A DNA stretch of 64,000 nucleotides from CAYUZU01 sp964448675. Its GTDB lineage: Bacteria > Planctomycetota > Phycisphaerae > UBA1845 > Fen-1342. The notes under the pieces are model-generated. The model did no database searches. It was not told where the DNA came from and saw only the letters and a list, made by a program, of their open reading frames with translations. The stretch covers positions 124,001 to 188,000 of the forward strand of contig CAYUZU010000002.1 of the NCBI GenBank assembly GCA_964448675.1, read 5' to 3'. Both the position numbers and the translations under genes were made by a program. Position 1 is the stretch's first letter. The number at the start of each line of letters is the position of its first letter. Below are positions 1 through 9,700 of this stretch, piece after piece.

Positions 1-59
1 GCGGGATGGGCAGTACTTGTGAGTGAGGGTAGTGATGAGCCAGCAGAGCCAGGTGCGCC

Positions 60-785
60 ATGTCGCCAACGACGGACATCCCGGGTTTCACCGAGAAGCC
101 CATGAGTCGCCTCGCTCGCTTCTTTCCCACGCAAGGGCCCATCCGCCTGACAATGCTTCCGGTGCGCCACGAGCAGGAGTGCATTACGTCCGTGGGCACT
201 GTGTGGGGGGGCGGTGCCCACGGCGTCTTTCTTACCAATGACGGCATCGGCCACCAGCGACTGCTGCGCATCGCACGCACCGTCGCGACCGCCATGCCTG
301 CCTTTTTCGTCGGTGTCCACTGCCGCGATCTTCGCCCACAGGACCTGCTTTGCCGCGTGCCGGCGGAGATTCGTGGCGTCTGGGCCGCGATCGACCACCT
401 AGCGGACGATCTGGTGACCCTGCGTGCGGCGCGGAAGGCGGCCGACTGGGACGGGCTGGTCGTCGGCGTGCTCGACAAGCCGGCGGCGGCCGCGTTGTCA
501 CTACCGCGCTGGGCCGCCGAGGCGGTGGACTGCATCGCAGTCCGCGGGGACGATTCCCTGAAGCCAGGTGGCGTCGGTCTGGACAAGGTGCACGCGGCCC
601 TGCGGCACGGCCCGGTAGCCCTGCCCGTTGGTGTTGTGCAGCCCGCCCGAACCGCCCCGCCGGCGCAACCCGCCGAACCACCCGCGTGGGGACCGGCCAT
701 TACGCCAGAGCCACATTTGATCATCACAGAATCAACACACCATACGGGCGACGGACCCGCCGGCCGCACGACGCAACCCCGCTAG
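60..785 (+). CDS. TIM-barrel-like hypothetical protein (BtpA-like?)
   Basis: A complete 241-residue frame. The N-terminal half (residues 35-120) has the rhythm of a TIM-barrel enzyme: a stretch reading GAHGVFLTNDGIG, then a helix, then FFVGVHCRDL, which resembles the 'GVFLINHG ... GvNlL' strands of BtpA/phosphoribosyl-binding TIM barrels. Residues 120-190 continue the strand-helix alternation and include VDCIAVRGDD. The last ~45 residues are Pro/Ala/Thr-rich and look like a disordered tail. An internal ATG at 102 with a GAGAAG sequence before it is an alternative start that would shorten the protein by 14 residues. The function is unknown; the fold assignment is inferred from motif feel only. 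The next gene follows after 40 bp on the same strand. Confidence 0.5.
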   Translation: MSPTTDIPGFTEKPMSRLARFFPTQGPIRLTMLPVRHEQECITSVGTVWGGGAHGVFLTNDGIGHQRLLRIARTVATAMPAFFVGVHCRDLRPQDLLCRVPAEIRGVWAAIDHLADDLVTLRAARKAADWDGLVVGVLDKPAAAALSLPRWAAEAVDCIAVRGDDSLKPGGVGLDKVHAALRHGPVALPVGVVQPARTAPPAQPAEPPAWGPAITPEPHLIITESTHHTGDGPAGRTTQPR

Positions 786-825
786 AATCCTCCCGTGAGG
801 GACCTCGTTCACACGGAGGCCGAGG

Positions 826-1395
826 ATGAAGGTACGCTCACACCACGACGGTCGCATGATCCTGTCGGGGCCGCCGGGCGGGGTCGGGACGGTGGCCCTG
901 CTCTTTGCGGTCGGCATCGCGATGAGCGCCGGCGGTGTGCTCTTCTGCTGGGCGGCCTGGGACGAGGGACTGAGCGGGCCGCTCGTGATGGGCGGGCTCT
1001 GCGGTCTCATCGGGGTGGCGATCTTCCTTGGTGGCGCGGGCGCGGCCCTCACGCGCGACCGGCTCGAACTGGACGAATTCGGCCGCACCGGACGCTGGAC
1101 CCGCCGACTGCTGGGCCGGCCGATCAAGGCCCCGATCGACTTCGCGTTCGACCACGCCAAACACGTGACGGTGGAGGAATTCACCGAGTCCGCGCCTGAT
1201 CAGGATCGCGCCGCGGAGACGGCCGTCCGCAAAGTGCGGGCGCGTCTGCTGGTGGCCAAGCCACGCCGGGCCATCGTCCTCGACGAAGCCGAGCTGCAGC
1301 GCGTCGGTCGCGTCCGGAGCGTCGCGCAGGCCGTCGCTGATGTTCTCGGACGCGAACTCGAAGACGCGACGATCGAGACGACCGCGACGTCGTGA
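826..1395 (+). CDS. Two-TM membrane protein of unknown function
   Basis: A 189-residue protein. Residues 20-45 and 50-73 form two hydrophobic Gly/Ala-rich segments, predicted as a transmembrane hairpin close to the N-terminus. The remaining ~115 residues are charged (for example RLELDEFGRTGRWTRR and a helical stretch ending REL-EDATIE) and would be cytosolic. No catalytic motif is recognisable. A purine-rich GGCCGAGG lies just before the ATG. It may be co-transcribed with the preceding gene, but nothing in the sequence proves it. I do not recognise the family. Confidence 0.6.
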   Translation: MKVRSHHDGRMILSGPPGGVGTVALLFAVGIAMSAGGVLFCWAAWDEGLSGPLVMGGLCGLIGVAIFLGGAGAALTRDRLELDEFGRTGRWTRRLLGRPIKAPIDFAFDHAKHVTVEEFTESAPDQDRAAETAVRKVRARLLVAKPRRAIVLDEAELQRVGRVRSVAQAVADVLGRELEDATIETTATS

Positions 1396-1601
1396 AGAAG
1401 CAGCGTGCGCGGCACACCGCCCGGGGGGGCCCTCCTTATCAGTCCCTGCCCGCGATTGCGGACACGGATATCAGGAAACTGGGCCGCGGATGTAGCCGAT
1501 GGTTCCCAGGGGCACTGATTCGGTCGTTCGTTCGCGCCGGCGGCTGTAGCGCGCAGCCGGTCGCCGGCGATTGGTTACACGTGCGGAACCGCGGTCCTTT
1601 G

Positions 1602-4600
1602 ATGACGCGACCAGACACTTCATCGCGAAGCCTCGAGCGCGTGGCACTGCGGCGTTACTGCGGCGCGCTGCTGGCCGGCTGGACGCTGCTGGTTATCGTG
1701 CTGCTGGCCTGCAATATGTTCCAGGTGCGCGCCGCCACGCAGGAGCTGGCCCGCCAGGCGGCTGCGTCCAGTTTCGACAAGGACGTGCTCTATCGGCGCT
1801 GGGCGGCCGGTCATGGCGGCCTCTACGCGCCGGTCAGCCCGGAGAGCCCGCCGAATCCGCACCTGGCCGACGTGCCCGAGCGCGACATCACCACGCCCAG
1901 CGGCCGCGAGCTCACCCTGATCAACCCCGCGTACATGACGCGGCAGGTCCACGCGCTGGGGCCGGGACGCACGGGCCACCGGGGTCATATCACCAGCCTG
2001 GACGCGCTGCGGCCGGGCAACGAACCCGACGACTGGGAGGCCGCCGCGCTGCGGTCCTTCGCGGCCGGAGCCGAGGAGGCTGTCGAAGTCACTTCCATCG
2101 ACGGTGTCCCGCACCTGCGCTTCATGCGGCCCCTGTACACCGAAGCCGGCTGCCTGAAGTGCCATGCGCAGCAGGGCTACGCGTTGGGCGATGTTCGTGG
2201 CGGCATCAGCGTTGCCGTGCCGCTGGCGCCCTACCTGGCGCGTCAGCAGCAGCAGGCCATAATGCTCTGGATCACCGCCGCCGCCTTATGGACGCTCGGC
2301 GTCGCCGCGGGCCTGCTGGGCGTGCGGCACATCGGCCGGCGGATTCGTGCTCACGAAGAAGCCGATGAGCAACGCCGCCAAAGCGAGGAACAGCTCCGGG
2401 CCGAGCAACAGCGCCTGCGCGAGAGTGAAGAGCGCTACCACCAGCTCGCCGAGCAGAGCCGCACGTTCGCGTGGGAGGTGGACGCAGAAGGGTTGTACAC
2501 GTACGTCAGCGACGTCGTAACGACGGTACTGGGGTACCAGCCGGAAGAAATCGTCGGGCACAGACACTTCTTTGACCTGCACCCCGCGGCGGGACGGGAG
2601 GAATTCAAGCAGAGCGTGCTCGCCGGCATGGCGCGGCGCGAGGAATACGTCGGCCTCGAGAATCCGATTGTCGCGGCCGATGGCCGCCTGCTCTGGGTCG
2701 CGACGAACGCCATCCCGGTCGTGGCCGCAGATGGCAGCCTCCGCGGCTACCGCGGCAGTGACACGGATGTCAGTGAGCGCAAGAAAACGGACCGGGCGCT
2801 CGCCGCCTTCGCCACGGTCGTCGAGAACAGCGAAGACATCATCGTCGTCAAGGATCTCGACCTGCGCGTCGTCGCGACCAACATGGCCTTTGCCCGCGCC
2901 GCCGGCCACGATACGGTTGACGAGCTGATCGGCAAGACGGACGCCGAGATTTTCGGCGTCTCCGAAGACACGGAGCCGATTCGGTCCTACATGGCGGACG
3001 AGCGGGAGGCCCAGAAGCTGCCGCGCGGCTTGTGCATCGCGCGTGAGGAGCCGGTCATGTCGCCGGACGGCACGATGCGCTACGTGCTGACGCGCAAGTA
3101 CCCGGTGTACGACCAGCAGGACCGCCTGGTCGGCACGGGCAACATCTCGATCGACATCACCGGGCGGAAGCGCGCCGAACAGCGACTGCGCGAGAGCGAA
3201 GAGCGGCTGGCGCTGGCCACCCGCGGCACGGGCATCGGCATCTGGGAGTATCGCGTCGAGGACGACCGGCTCGAATGGGACAGCCAGATGTTCGAGCTGT
3301 ATGGGGCCGATCGGCAGGACTTCGGCCATCGCTTTGCGGACTGGCGCGACAGCGTCGTGCCGGCCGACCTGCCACGCGCGCTCGCCAATTTCGAGAAGGC
3401 GCTCACGGGTGAGGACGAATTCCGCATCGAATTCCCCATTCGCCGCCGCGATGGCAAAGTGCGCTGGCTGGCCGGGGCCGCAACGGTTACGCGCGACGCC
3501 GATGGCCAGCCCGTACGCGTGGTCGGCGTCAACTACGACATCACCGACCGCAAGAACATCGAGCAGCAGCTCAAGTCGGCGCTGGACGAGCAGGAAGCGA
3601 TCCTCGACAGCAGTCTCGTCGGGATCATGGTGCTGCGCAACCGTGTGCTGCGCAAGGTCAACCGGCGGATGGCCGAGATGCTGGGATACACGCCCGAGGA
3701 GATCGTCGGCCGCAGCCCGCGCCAGCTTCATCTTTCCCAGCAGAACTTCGTGGAGTTCGGGCAGAACTACTATTGGCGGCTGGCCGAGCAGGAAATGGTG
3801 CAGATCGAGTATCCGTTGCGTCACAAGGACGGCCGCACCGTGTGGTGCCTGTTCAACGGGAAGGCCATCGCACCACCCGACCTGGCCAAGGGCGCGGTCT
3901 GGGTCATCGAGGATATCACCGAGCGCAAGCGCAACGAGGCGGAGCTGATCGAGACGCGTGAGGAGGCGCTGCGGCTGCTCAAGGCATCCGAAACCGCCAA
4001 GGCCGAGCTGGAGCGGCTCAACCGCCAGCTCGAGGCGCAACGGGCCCATGCCACCGAGATGGCCGAACAGGCCGCCCAGGCCAGCGCCGCCAAGAGCGAG
4101 TTCCTGGCCAACATGAGCCACGAAATCCGCACGCCGATGACGGCGATCATGGGGTTTGCCGAAGTGCTGCTCGAATCCGACGCCGCCCAGCAGGCTTCGC
4201 AGGAGGTCAGCGAGGCCGTCGCCGCGATCACGCGCAATGGGGACTACCTGCTGCGACTGGTCAACGACATTCTCGACCTGTCCAAGATCGAAGCCGGCAA
4301 GCTGGCCATCGAGCAATTGCCGTGCGCGCCCTGCGAGATCGTGGCCGAGGTCGCGTCCCTGATGCGGGTGCGCAGCACTGCGAAGGGCCTGGCGCTCTCG
4401 GTCGACTACGAGAGTGCGATCCCCGCCACCATCCAGACCGACCCCGTCCGCCTGCGACAGATGCTCATCAATCTCGTCGGCAACGCCATCAAGTTCACCG
4501 AGGTGGGTTTCGTGCAGCTCGTCGTGCGGATGGTCACGCGGGATGCCGGTGACACCGCGCTCGAGTTCGACATCGTCGACTCCGGCATCGGCGTGCGGCC

Positions 4601-5327
4601 AGACCAGGCCGCAAACCTCTTTCAGCCCTTCTCGCAGGCCGACGCCTCCACCACGCGCCGCTTCGGCGGCACCGGGCTGGGCCTGGTCATCACCAAACGC
4701 CTCGCCGAAGCCCTCGACGGCGACGTGAGGTTGGTCGAGACGCGCCCGGGCGCCGGAAGCCGCTTTCGGGTAACGATCGCCACCGGCCCGTTGGACGGCG
4801 TGCCCTTGCTCAGCGATCCGGTCGAGTCGGGCCGAAAAGCGCCGCCGGCCGCTGCACCGGACACGACGGCGGATTTGCATCTCGACTGCCGGATTCTGCT
4901 GGCCGAGGACGGCCCGGACAATCAGCGGCTGCTCATGCACATGCTGAGGAAGGCCGGCGCCGATGTCACGATCGTCGAGAACGGCAAGCTCGCGGTCGAG
5001 GCGGCGCTGGCAGCACGCGACGCCGGCGCGGTATTCGACGTAATCCTGATGGACATGCAGATGCCGGTGCTGGACGGCTACGACGCGACGCGTCAACTGC
5101 GGGCGGCCGGGTACGCCGGGCCGATTATCGCGCTGACCGCGCACGCGATGGCCGACGACCGCGCGAGGTGCCTGGCGGCAGGCTGTGATGACTACGCCAG
5201 CAAGCCAATCGACCGCGGCGACCTGATTGCGGTGATTCACCGCCACGCACACGGGGCGGGTACGGCGGACCGCGCGGGCGATCTCGTGCCGCAGGCGGAA
5301 CAATGTGGCTCGGACGGCAGCGCCTGA
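1602..5327 (+). CDS. Hybrid histidine kinase with haem-motif DUF3365/Tll0287-like sensor and four PAS domains
   Basis: A membrane sensor of about 1241 residues. TM1 (about residues 20-42) and TM2 (about 222-247) flank an extracytoplasmic DUF3365/Tll0287-like domain that carries a c-type haem motif CLKCH (C184, C187, H188), so it may sense redox state or a gas. Four PAS domains follow (about 280-400, 405-525, 530-650, 660-770), then a coiled coil, a HisKA domain with NMSHEIRTPM (phosphoacceptor His840), a HATPase with N-box NLVGNAIKF and glycine boxes DSGIG and GGTGLGL, and a C-terminal receiver with LMDMQMP (Asp1151). The reading frame stays open 70 codons further upstream, but the domain pattern and N-terminus begin at ATG 1602. 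The following gene (180 bp away) is a response regulator/diguanylate cyclase and is a plausible partner of this kinase; that pairing is inferred from position. Confidence 0.9.
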   Translation: MTRPDTSSRSLERVALRRYCGALLAGWTLLVIVLLACNMFQVRAATQELARQAAASSFDKDVLYRRWAAGHGGLYAPVSPESPPNPHLADVPERDITTPSGRELTLINPAYMTRQVHALGPGRTGHRGHITSLDALRPGNEPDDWEAAALRSFAAGAEEAVEVTSIDGVPHLRFMRPLYTEAGCLKCHAQQGYALGDVRGGISVAVPLAPYLARQQQQAIMLWITAAALWTLGVAAGLLGVRHIGRRIRAHEEADEQRRQSEEQLRAEQQRLRESEERYHQLAEQSRTFAWEVDAEGLYTYVSDVVTTVLGYQPEEIVGHRHFFDLHPAAGREEFKQSVLAGMARREEYVGLENPIVAADGRLLWVATNAIPVVAADGSLRGYRGSDTDVSERKKTDRALAAFATVVENSEDIIVVKDLDLRVVATNMAFARAAGHDTVDELIGKTDAEIFGVSEDTEPIRSYMADEREAQKLPRGLCIAREEPVMSPDGTMRYVLTRKYPVYDQQDRLVGTGNISIDITGRKRAEQRLRESEERLALATRGTGIGIWEYRVEDDRLEWDSQMFELYGADRQDFGHRFADWRDSVVPADLPRALANFEKALTGEDEFRIEFPIRRRDGKVRWLAGAATVTRDADGQPVRVVGVNYDITDRKNIEQQLKSALDEQEAILDSSLVGIMVLRNRVLRKVNRRMAEMLGYTPEEIVGRSPRQLHLSQQNFVEFGQNYYWRLAEQEMVQIEYPLRHKDGRTVWCLFNGKAIAPPDLAKGAVWVIEDITERKRNEAELIETREEALRLLKASETAKAELERLNRQLEAQRAHATEMAEQAAQASAAKSEFLANMSHEIRTPMTAIMGFAEVLLESDAAQQASQEVSEAVAAITRNGDYLLRLVNDILDLSKIEAGKLAIEQLPCAPCEIVAEVASLMRVRSTAKGLALSVDYESAIPATIQTDPVRLRQMLINLVGNAIKFTEVGFVQLVVRMVTRDAGDTALEFDIVDSGIGVRPDQAANLFQPFSQADASTTRRFGGTGLGLVITKRLAEALDGDVRLVETRPGAGSRFRVTIATGPLDGVPLLSDPVESGRKAPPAAAPDTTADLHLDCRILLAEDGPDNQRLLMHMLRKAGADVTIVENGKLAVEAALAARDAGAVFDVILMDMQMPVLDGYDATRQLRAAGYAGPIIALTAHAMADDRARCLAAGCDDYASKPIDRGDLIAVIHRHAHGAGTADRAGDLVPQAEQCGSDGSA

Positions 5328-5507
5328 TGACTCCTCAGCCCGGGCAACTAAGGGGATTCGGGTATCGGGCCGGCGGTCGGTCCGCCAGCCGATCGCGGTT
5401 GGCATGGCCGGGTCAGCCGGACGCGGTACCAGGCCGATAGAGTAATTACGCGCGGGGTCCGGGTGCCGGCCTGCCTCCGGCCGGCCCGGCCCGCCAGGTG
5501 ATGACGC

Positions 5508-6581
5508 ATGCACGAGTTGCCGGAAGATTACGTCGACGTCGAGCTGTACGGTGATATTGATCCTGCCGTGCCGCAAGCCCAGCGGCGCGTACTCGTGGTC
5601 GACGACGACCGGATGACGCGTGAGCTGCTCTCCCGCTACCTGAACAACGCGGGCTACGAGGTCACGGTCGTCGACAACGCCGAATCGGCCTGGCACGTGC
5701 TGTGTCACGAGGGGACGGACCTGGTGATTACCGACTGGATGATGCCCGGGACGGACGGGTTGGAGCTGTGCCGGCGGGTCCGGGCACACAAGGAGCTCGG
5801 CTTCTTCTATATCATCATGCTCACGGCACAGGACGAGTCGGACAAGGTCGTGGTCGCGCTGGACGTGGGGGCGGATGACTACGTCGTCAAGCCGTTCAAA
5901 CGCGACGAGCTGCTGGCCCGCGTCCGCGTCGGCATGCGCTTCGTCAACATGCGCTCGGAACTGACGCGCCGCACCGGCGACGCGTATCGTTCCAACGCCC
6001 AGATCGCGAACCTCAACATCCAGCTCTCGCGGCAGGCCTTCACCGACGAGCTCACCGGCCTGCTCAACCGCCGCGAGACGCTCAAGCGCTTCGGCGAGCA
6101 CTGGGCCCACGCCGTCAATACGCGCGGCACGCTCAGCTGCATCATGATGGACATCGACCACTTCAAACGCGTCAACGACACGCACGGCCATGACGCAGGC
6201 GACCAGGTGCTGGTCTCGACCGCGCGGCTGCTGCAACAGTCCTGCCGCACGTCGGACATCCTGGGGCGCCTCGGCGGCGAGGAGTTCGTGCTGGTGTGCC
6301 CGCAGACGAATCTCGAGCAGGCCACCGGACTCGCGGAACGTATTCGGACCAGCGCCGAGCAGGCCGCAATCCCGGTACGCTCGGCCACGCTGCACATCAC
6401 CATGAGCCTGGGGGTGGCCGAGCGCGGCCCGAACATGCGCAGCTGGGAGGACCTGTTACGCGTCGCCGACCAGACGCTGTACGAGGCGAAGGCATCCGGA
6501 CGTAATCGCGTCTGCACCGCCGCCGCCCAGCAGTCCGTCACGGTCGTCGAAGACAGCGCCGGCATCGAAGTCGACGAGTAG
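5508..6581 (+). CDS. Response regulator with GGDEF domain (diguanylate cyclase)
   Basis: A 357-residue PleD/WspR-style output protein that would make c-di-GMP from two GTP. The receiver domain (residues 26-140) has the acidic pocket VVDDD, phosphoacceptor Asp76 in DLVITDWMMP, the conserved Thr of LTAQ and Lys128 in VKPF. The GGDEF domain (about 175-340) has the signature GGEEF at 256-260, an active-type variant. An allosteric product-inhibition site RTSD (247-250) lies exactly five residues before it, matching the RxxD I-site. The catalytic features are therefore complete, and the enzyme should be active and feedback-inhibited. It follows the hybrid kinase and precedes the LEPR-XLL/PilZ/adaptor block, which points to c-di-GMP control of surface functions nearby. 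Confidence 0.93.
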   Translation: MHELPEDYVDVELYGDIDPAVPQAQRRVLVVDDDRMTRELLSRYLNNAGYEVTVVDNAESAWHVLCHEGTDLVITDWMMPGTDGLELCRRVRAHKELGFFYIIMLTAQDESDKVVVALDVGADDYVVKPFKRDELLARVRVGMRFVNMRSELTRRTGDAYRSNAQIANLNIQLSRQAFTDELTGLLNRRETLKRFGEHWAHAVNTRGTLSCIMMDIDHFKRVNDTHGHDAGDQVLVSTARLLQQSCRTSDILGRLGGEEFVLVCPQTNLEQATGLAERIRTSAEQAAIPVRSATLHITMSLGVAERGPNMRSWEDLLRVADQTLYEAKASGRNRVCTAAAQQSVTVVEDSAGIEVDE

Positions 6582-6758
6582 CTTCCGGAAACAGGGCCGC
6601 TGCCGGCCAGCCCGCCGCGCCCGCTGCGTTTTCGGCCATTCGGGGTGGTTTTCGCCGAAATCGCGCCCGGTTTTCTCGCCAAACGGCCCAAACACTTCTG
6701 ACAATACAGGATAGGCCGAAGTGCCGTCGCGACCGGGCGGCCTGCTGAGGGGAAGAAG

Positions 6759-9700
6759 ATGTCGGAAGACAACGCGCACAACAATGGTGGCGCCGATAAT
6801 CCGGTGCCGAACGACGAGCCCACCACGCCGACGCGGGCGGACCTGAGCTTCGAGCCGCTCGAATCACGGATTCTGCGCTCGGCGACCTGGTACGACGTCG
6901 CGAGCGGCAACCCGATCGCCGCCGCCACCGCGGACGCCGACCAGTACGTCGGCACCGACGGCGCGGACGTCGCCGACGGGTTGGACGGCGACGACATTCT
7001 CGAGGGACTGGAAGGTGACGACACGCTGACCGGCGGTGCGGGCGACGACCTGCTGCGCGGCGGCGCGGGTCGCGACACCGCGAGCTATGTCGATGCGCCC
7101 GCCGGCGTGCAGGTCGACCTCACCCTCGGCACGGCCACGGGCGGGGCCGGCACCGACACTCTCGAAGGTATCGAGGCCGCGGTGGGCTCGAGCCATGACG
7201 ACGTGTTCGCTTTCGCCGCGCCGGCTGACGGGGCCACGTATCGCGTGGACGGCAACGGCGGCGACAACACCGTGGACCTCAGCAACTTCTCGCTGGCCAA
7301 CACCACGTTCGCCGACAGCAAGCTCACGATCGACCTCGGTGGCGGACAGTCGTTCGCGGTCGAATACACGAATATCGGTACGCTGCGTTTCGCCGACGGC
7401 GACGCCACCGTGCTCGCCGGCGACCACAGCGACGCGGCCTTCGCCGGCAGCGGTGTATATGTCGACGGCGCCCAGGCGTTCCGAATCGAACTGCTCGGCG
7501 GCGGTTCGATGCAGTGGAGCTACACGGCCGCCAGCGACAGCCTCGACATCGCAAGCACCGCCGGCACCGCCGCGGGGACCACGCTGCGCATCGAGGATCT
7601 GGACGGACAGGACCTGCATGTCGGCCAGTTGACCCTGCGCGACGATCTCGGGGCCATCGAAAGCAATGTCGACATCGATACGCTCAGGCTCGACAACGGG
7701 GTGAGCCTGCGCGAACTCAACATCGGTGCGGGCAGCGGCCGCGTCGAGCACCTGAGCATCACGGGTGACCTGGCCGGCAGCGCGCTCGACATCGCCGCCG
7801 ACATCGGCACCCTCGACATCGGCGACGACGTCGAAGCCGCGCTCACGATCGACGGCACGGTCGACACGCTCGCGGTCGGCGACGACATCAAGGGCGCCAC
7901 CGTCCACGTCACCGGCGACGTCGGCACCTTCACCGTTGGTGATCGCATCTGGCAGGACGCGGGGGCAACCGCGTCGCGCGTTCAGATCGACGGCAACGTC
8001 GGCACGTTCAGCGTCACGAATGATATCGCCGAGAAGACCACGGTCGACATCGGTGGCCGCATCGACACGTTCAGCCTCAGCGGCATGCTCAGCAGCGACA
8101 GCGAAATGACGGTTGCCGGCGACGCGGGCAGCGTGACGATCGACGACCTCGCCGGGACGCTCACGGTCGACGGCTCCGCCGGTTCGGTCACCATCACCAA
8201 CGACCTGGCCGGCGCGCTGACCGTGCATGGCGACCTGGACACGCTTTCTGCGGGGAGCGTCAGCGGGAGCCTCACCGTCGAGCAGTTGACCGGCAAGCTG
8301 ACGATCAATGACAGCGGCACGGAGATCACGCCGGACTACGATGGCGTCACGCACCTGGTGTATGACGGTGCGACGAAACAGGTCACCGTGGTCGACACGA
8401 ATGCCGTGCCGGTGGGTAAGGACGGCGCGGCGACCATCGATGCCGGGACGGATGCGAAGATTGTCCTCCAGGCCACCGATGCGGACGCCGACGCGGATAT
8501 CATTGAGTATCGCATCGACAAGCTGCCCGTCGGGGGTACGCTGACCCTGAGCGGTGTCCCCGTCGGCGCCGGCGCGATCATCGACGCCGCCGACATTTCG
8601 GCCGGCCGGCTCGGCTACGCAGCCGACACCAACTGGTCGGGGACCACGGTGATCGAATTCAGCGCGTCGGACGGCAAGGACTGGTCGAGTGTTCCGGCCA
8701 CGTACACGCTGACGGTCACGGCGCCGGCGACCGAAGCCCAGGCGCCGGACACCAAGGCCACCGCGCCGGCCACGCCGACCGCCACCCCGCCGGCCCCGGC
8801 TCCGGTCGCACCGCCGCCGAAGAGCATTGGTGCGCCGGAAGAGGCCGTGCCAGTGACGCCGGACAAGACGGGCGGCCCGACGCCGACGCCGGTCGACAAG
8901 GATCCTGGTGACACGACGCCGGCCGATCCGGGCAACAAACCTCCATCGGAAGTGACGCCCACGCCGGTCGACCCCGACCCGAATCCTGAAGAAGGCGGCA
9001 CGCCATCCATCACGCCGGGCGCCCCCATCGACACGGGGGTGCCGTCGGCCGGCCCGAGCATCAAGCCGACGGATCCGCAGGATGCGGACGACAAGAACGA
9101 CAAGGTCGATCGCGACGAGCGTGACACCGACGACAAGCTCACGGCCGAGCGCGATGACGACACCAACGAGGCGGTGCGGGCCGACAGCAAGGAGCGCGAG
9201 GATCGCGGCGAGGAGACCGACGAACGCGACGGCCGCGACGTCTTCGAGACGCCCTCGGTGATCGCGCAGCCGCGCGGTATCGGCGCGGACCGGTCTGGCA
9301 GCACGACCGGCCCCGAGGCGGAGACGGCCGATCGCGCCGACGAGCGCGCCACGGATGACTTCGACGCGATCGACGGTGTTCCGCGCACCGACACGGAGCG
9401 CGGCGGGCAGGGCCTGGACGCGGACACGCTGATTCCGGAGCCGGTACAAGTGGTGTCGGGACCGGGTGCGAGCCGCACGATTGACTGGAGCACGCCGGAG
9501 ACCGCCGTCGCTGATGTCGACGCGACCGAGTCGGCCGACGCCCACCGCCGCGCGACCGCGACGGACCAGGCGCACGACGAGCAGGCGGCGGCGGACCTCA
9601 GCGACGAAGCGGCGGTCACGGATGCGCCGGCCATCGCGGGCGGCAGTCCCGGCGGCGAAGCCACGGGCGCCGTGGTGGCGTCCGGCTTCATCGCGGATAC

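Noticed and set aside
2286..6395. 1369-codon open frame on the minus strand
   Set aside because: Antisense to the hybrid kinase and response regulator; GC-rich codon bias leaves the opposite frame open. No domains are recognisable.
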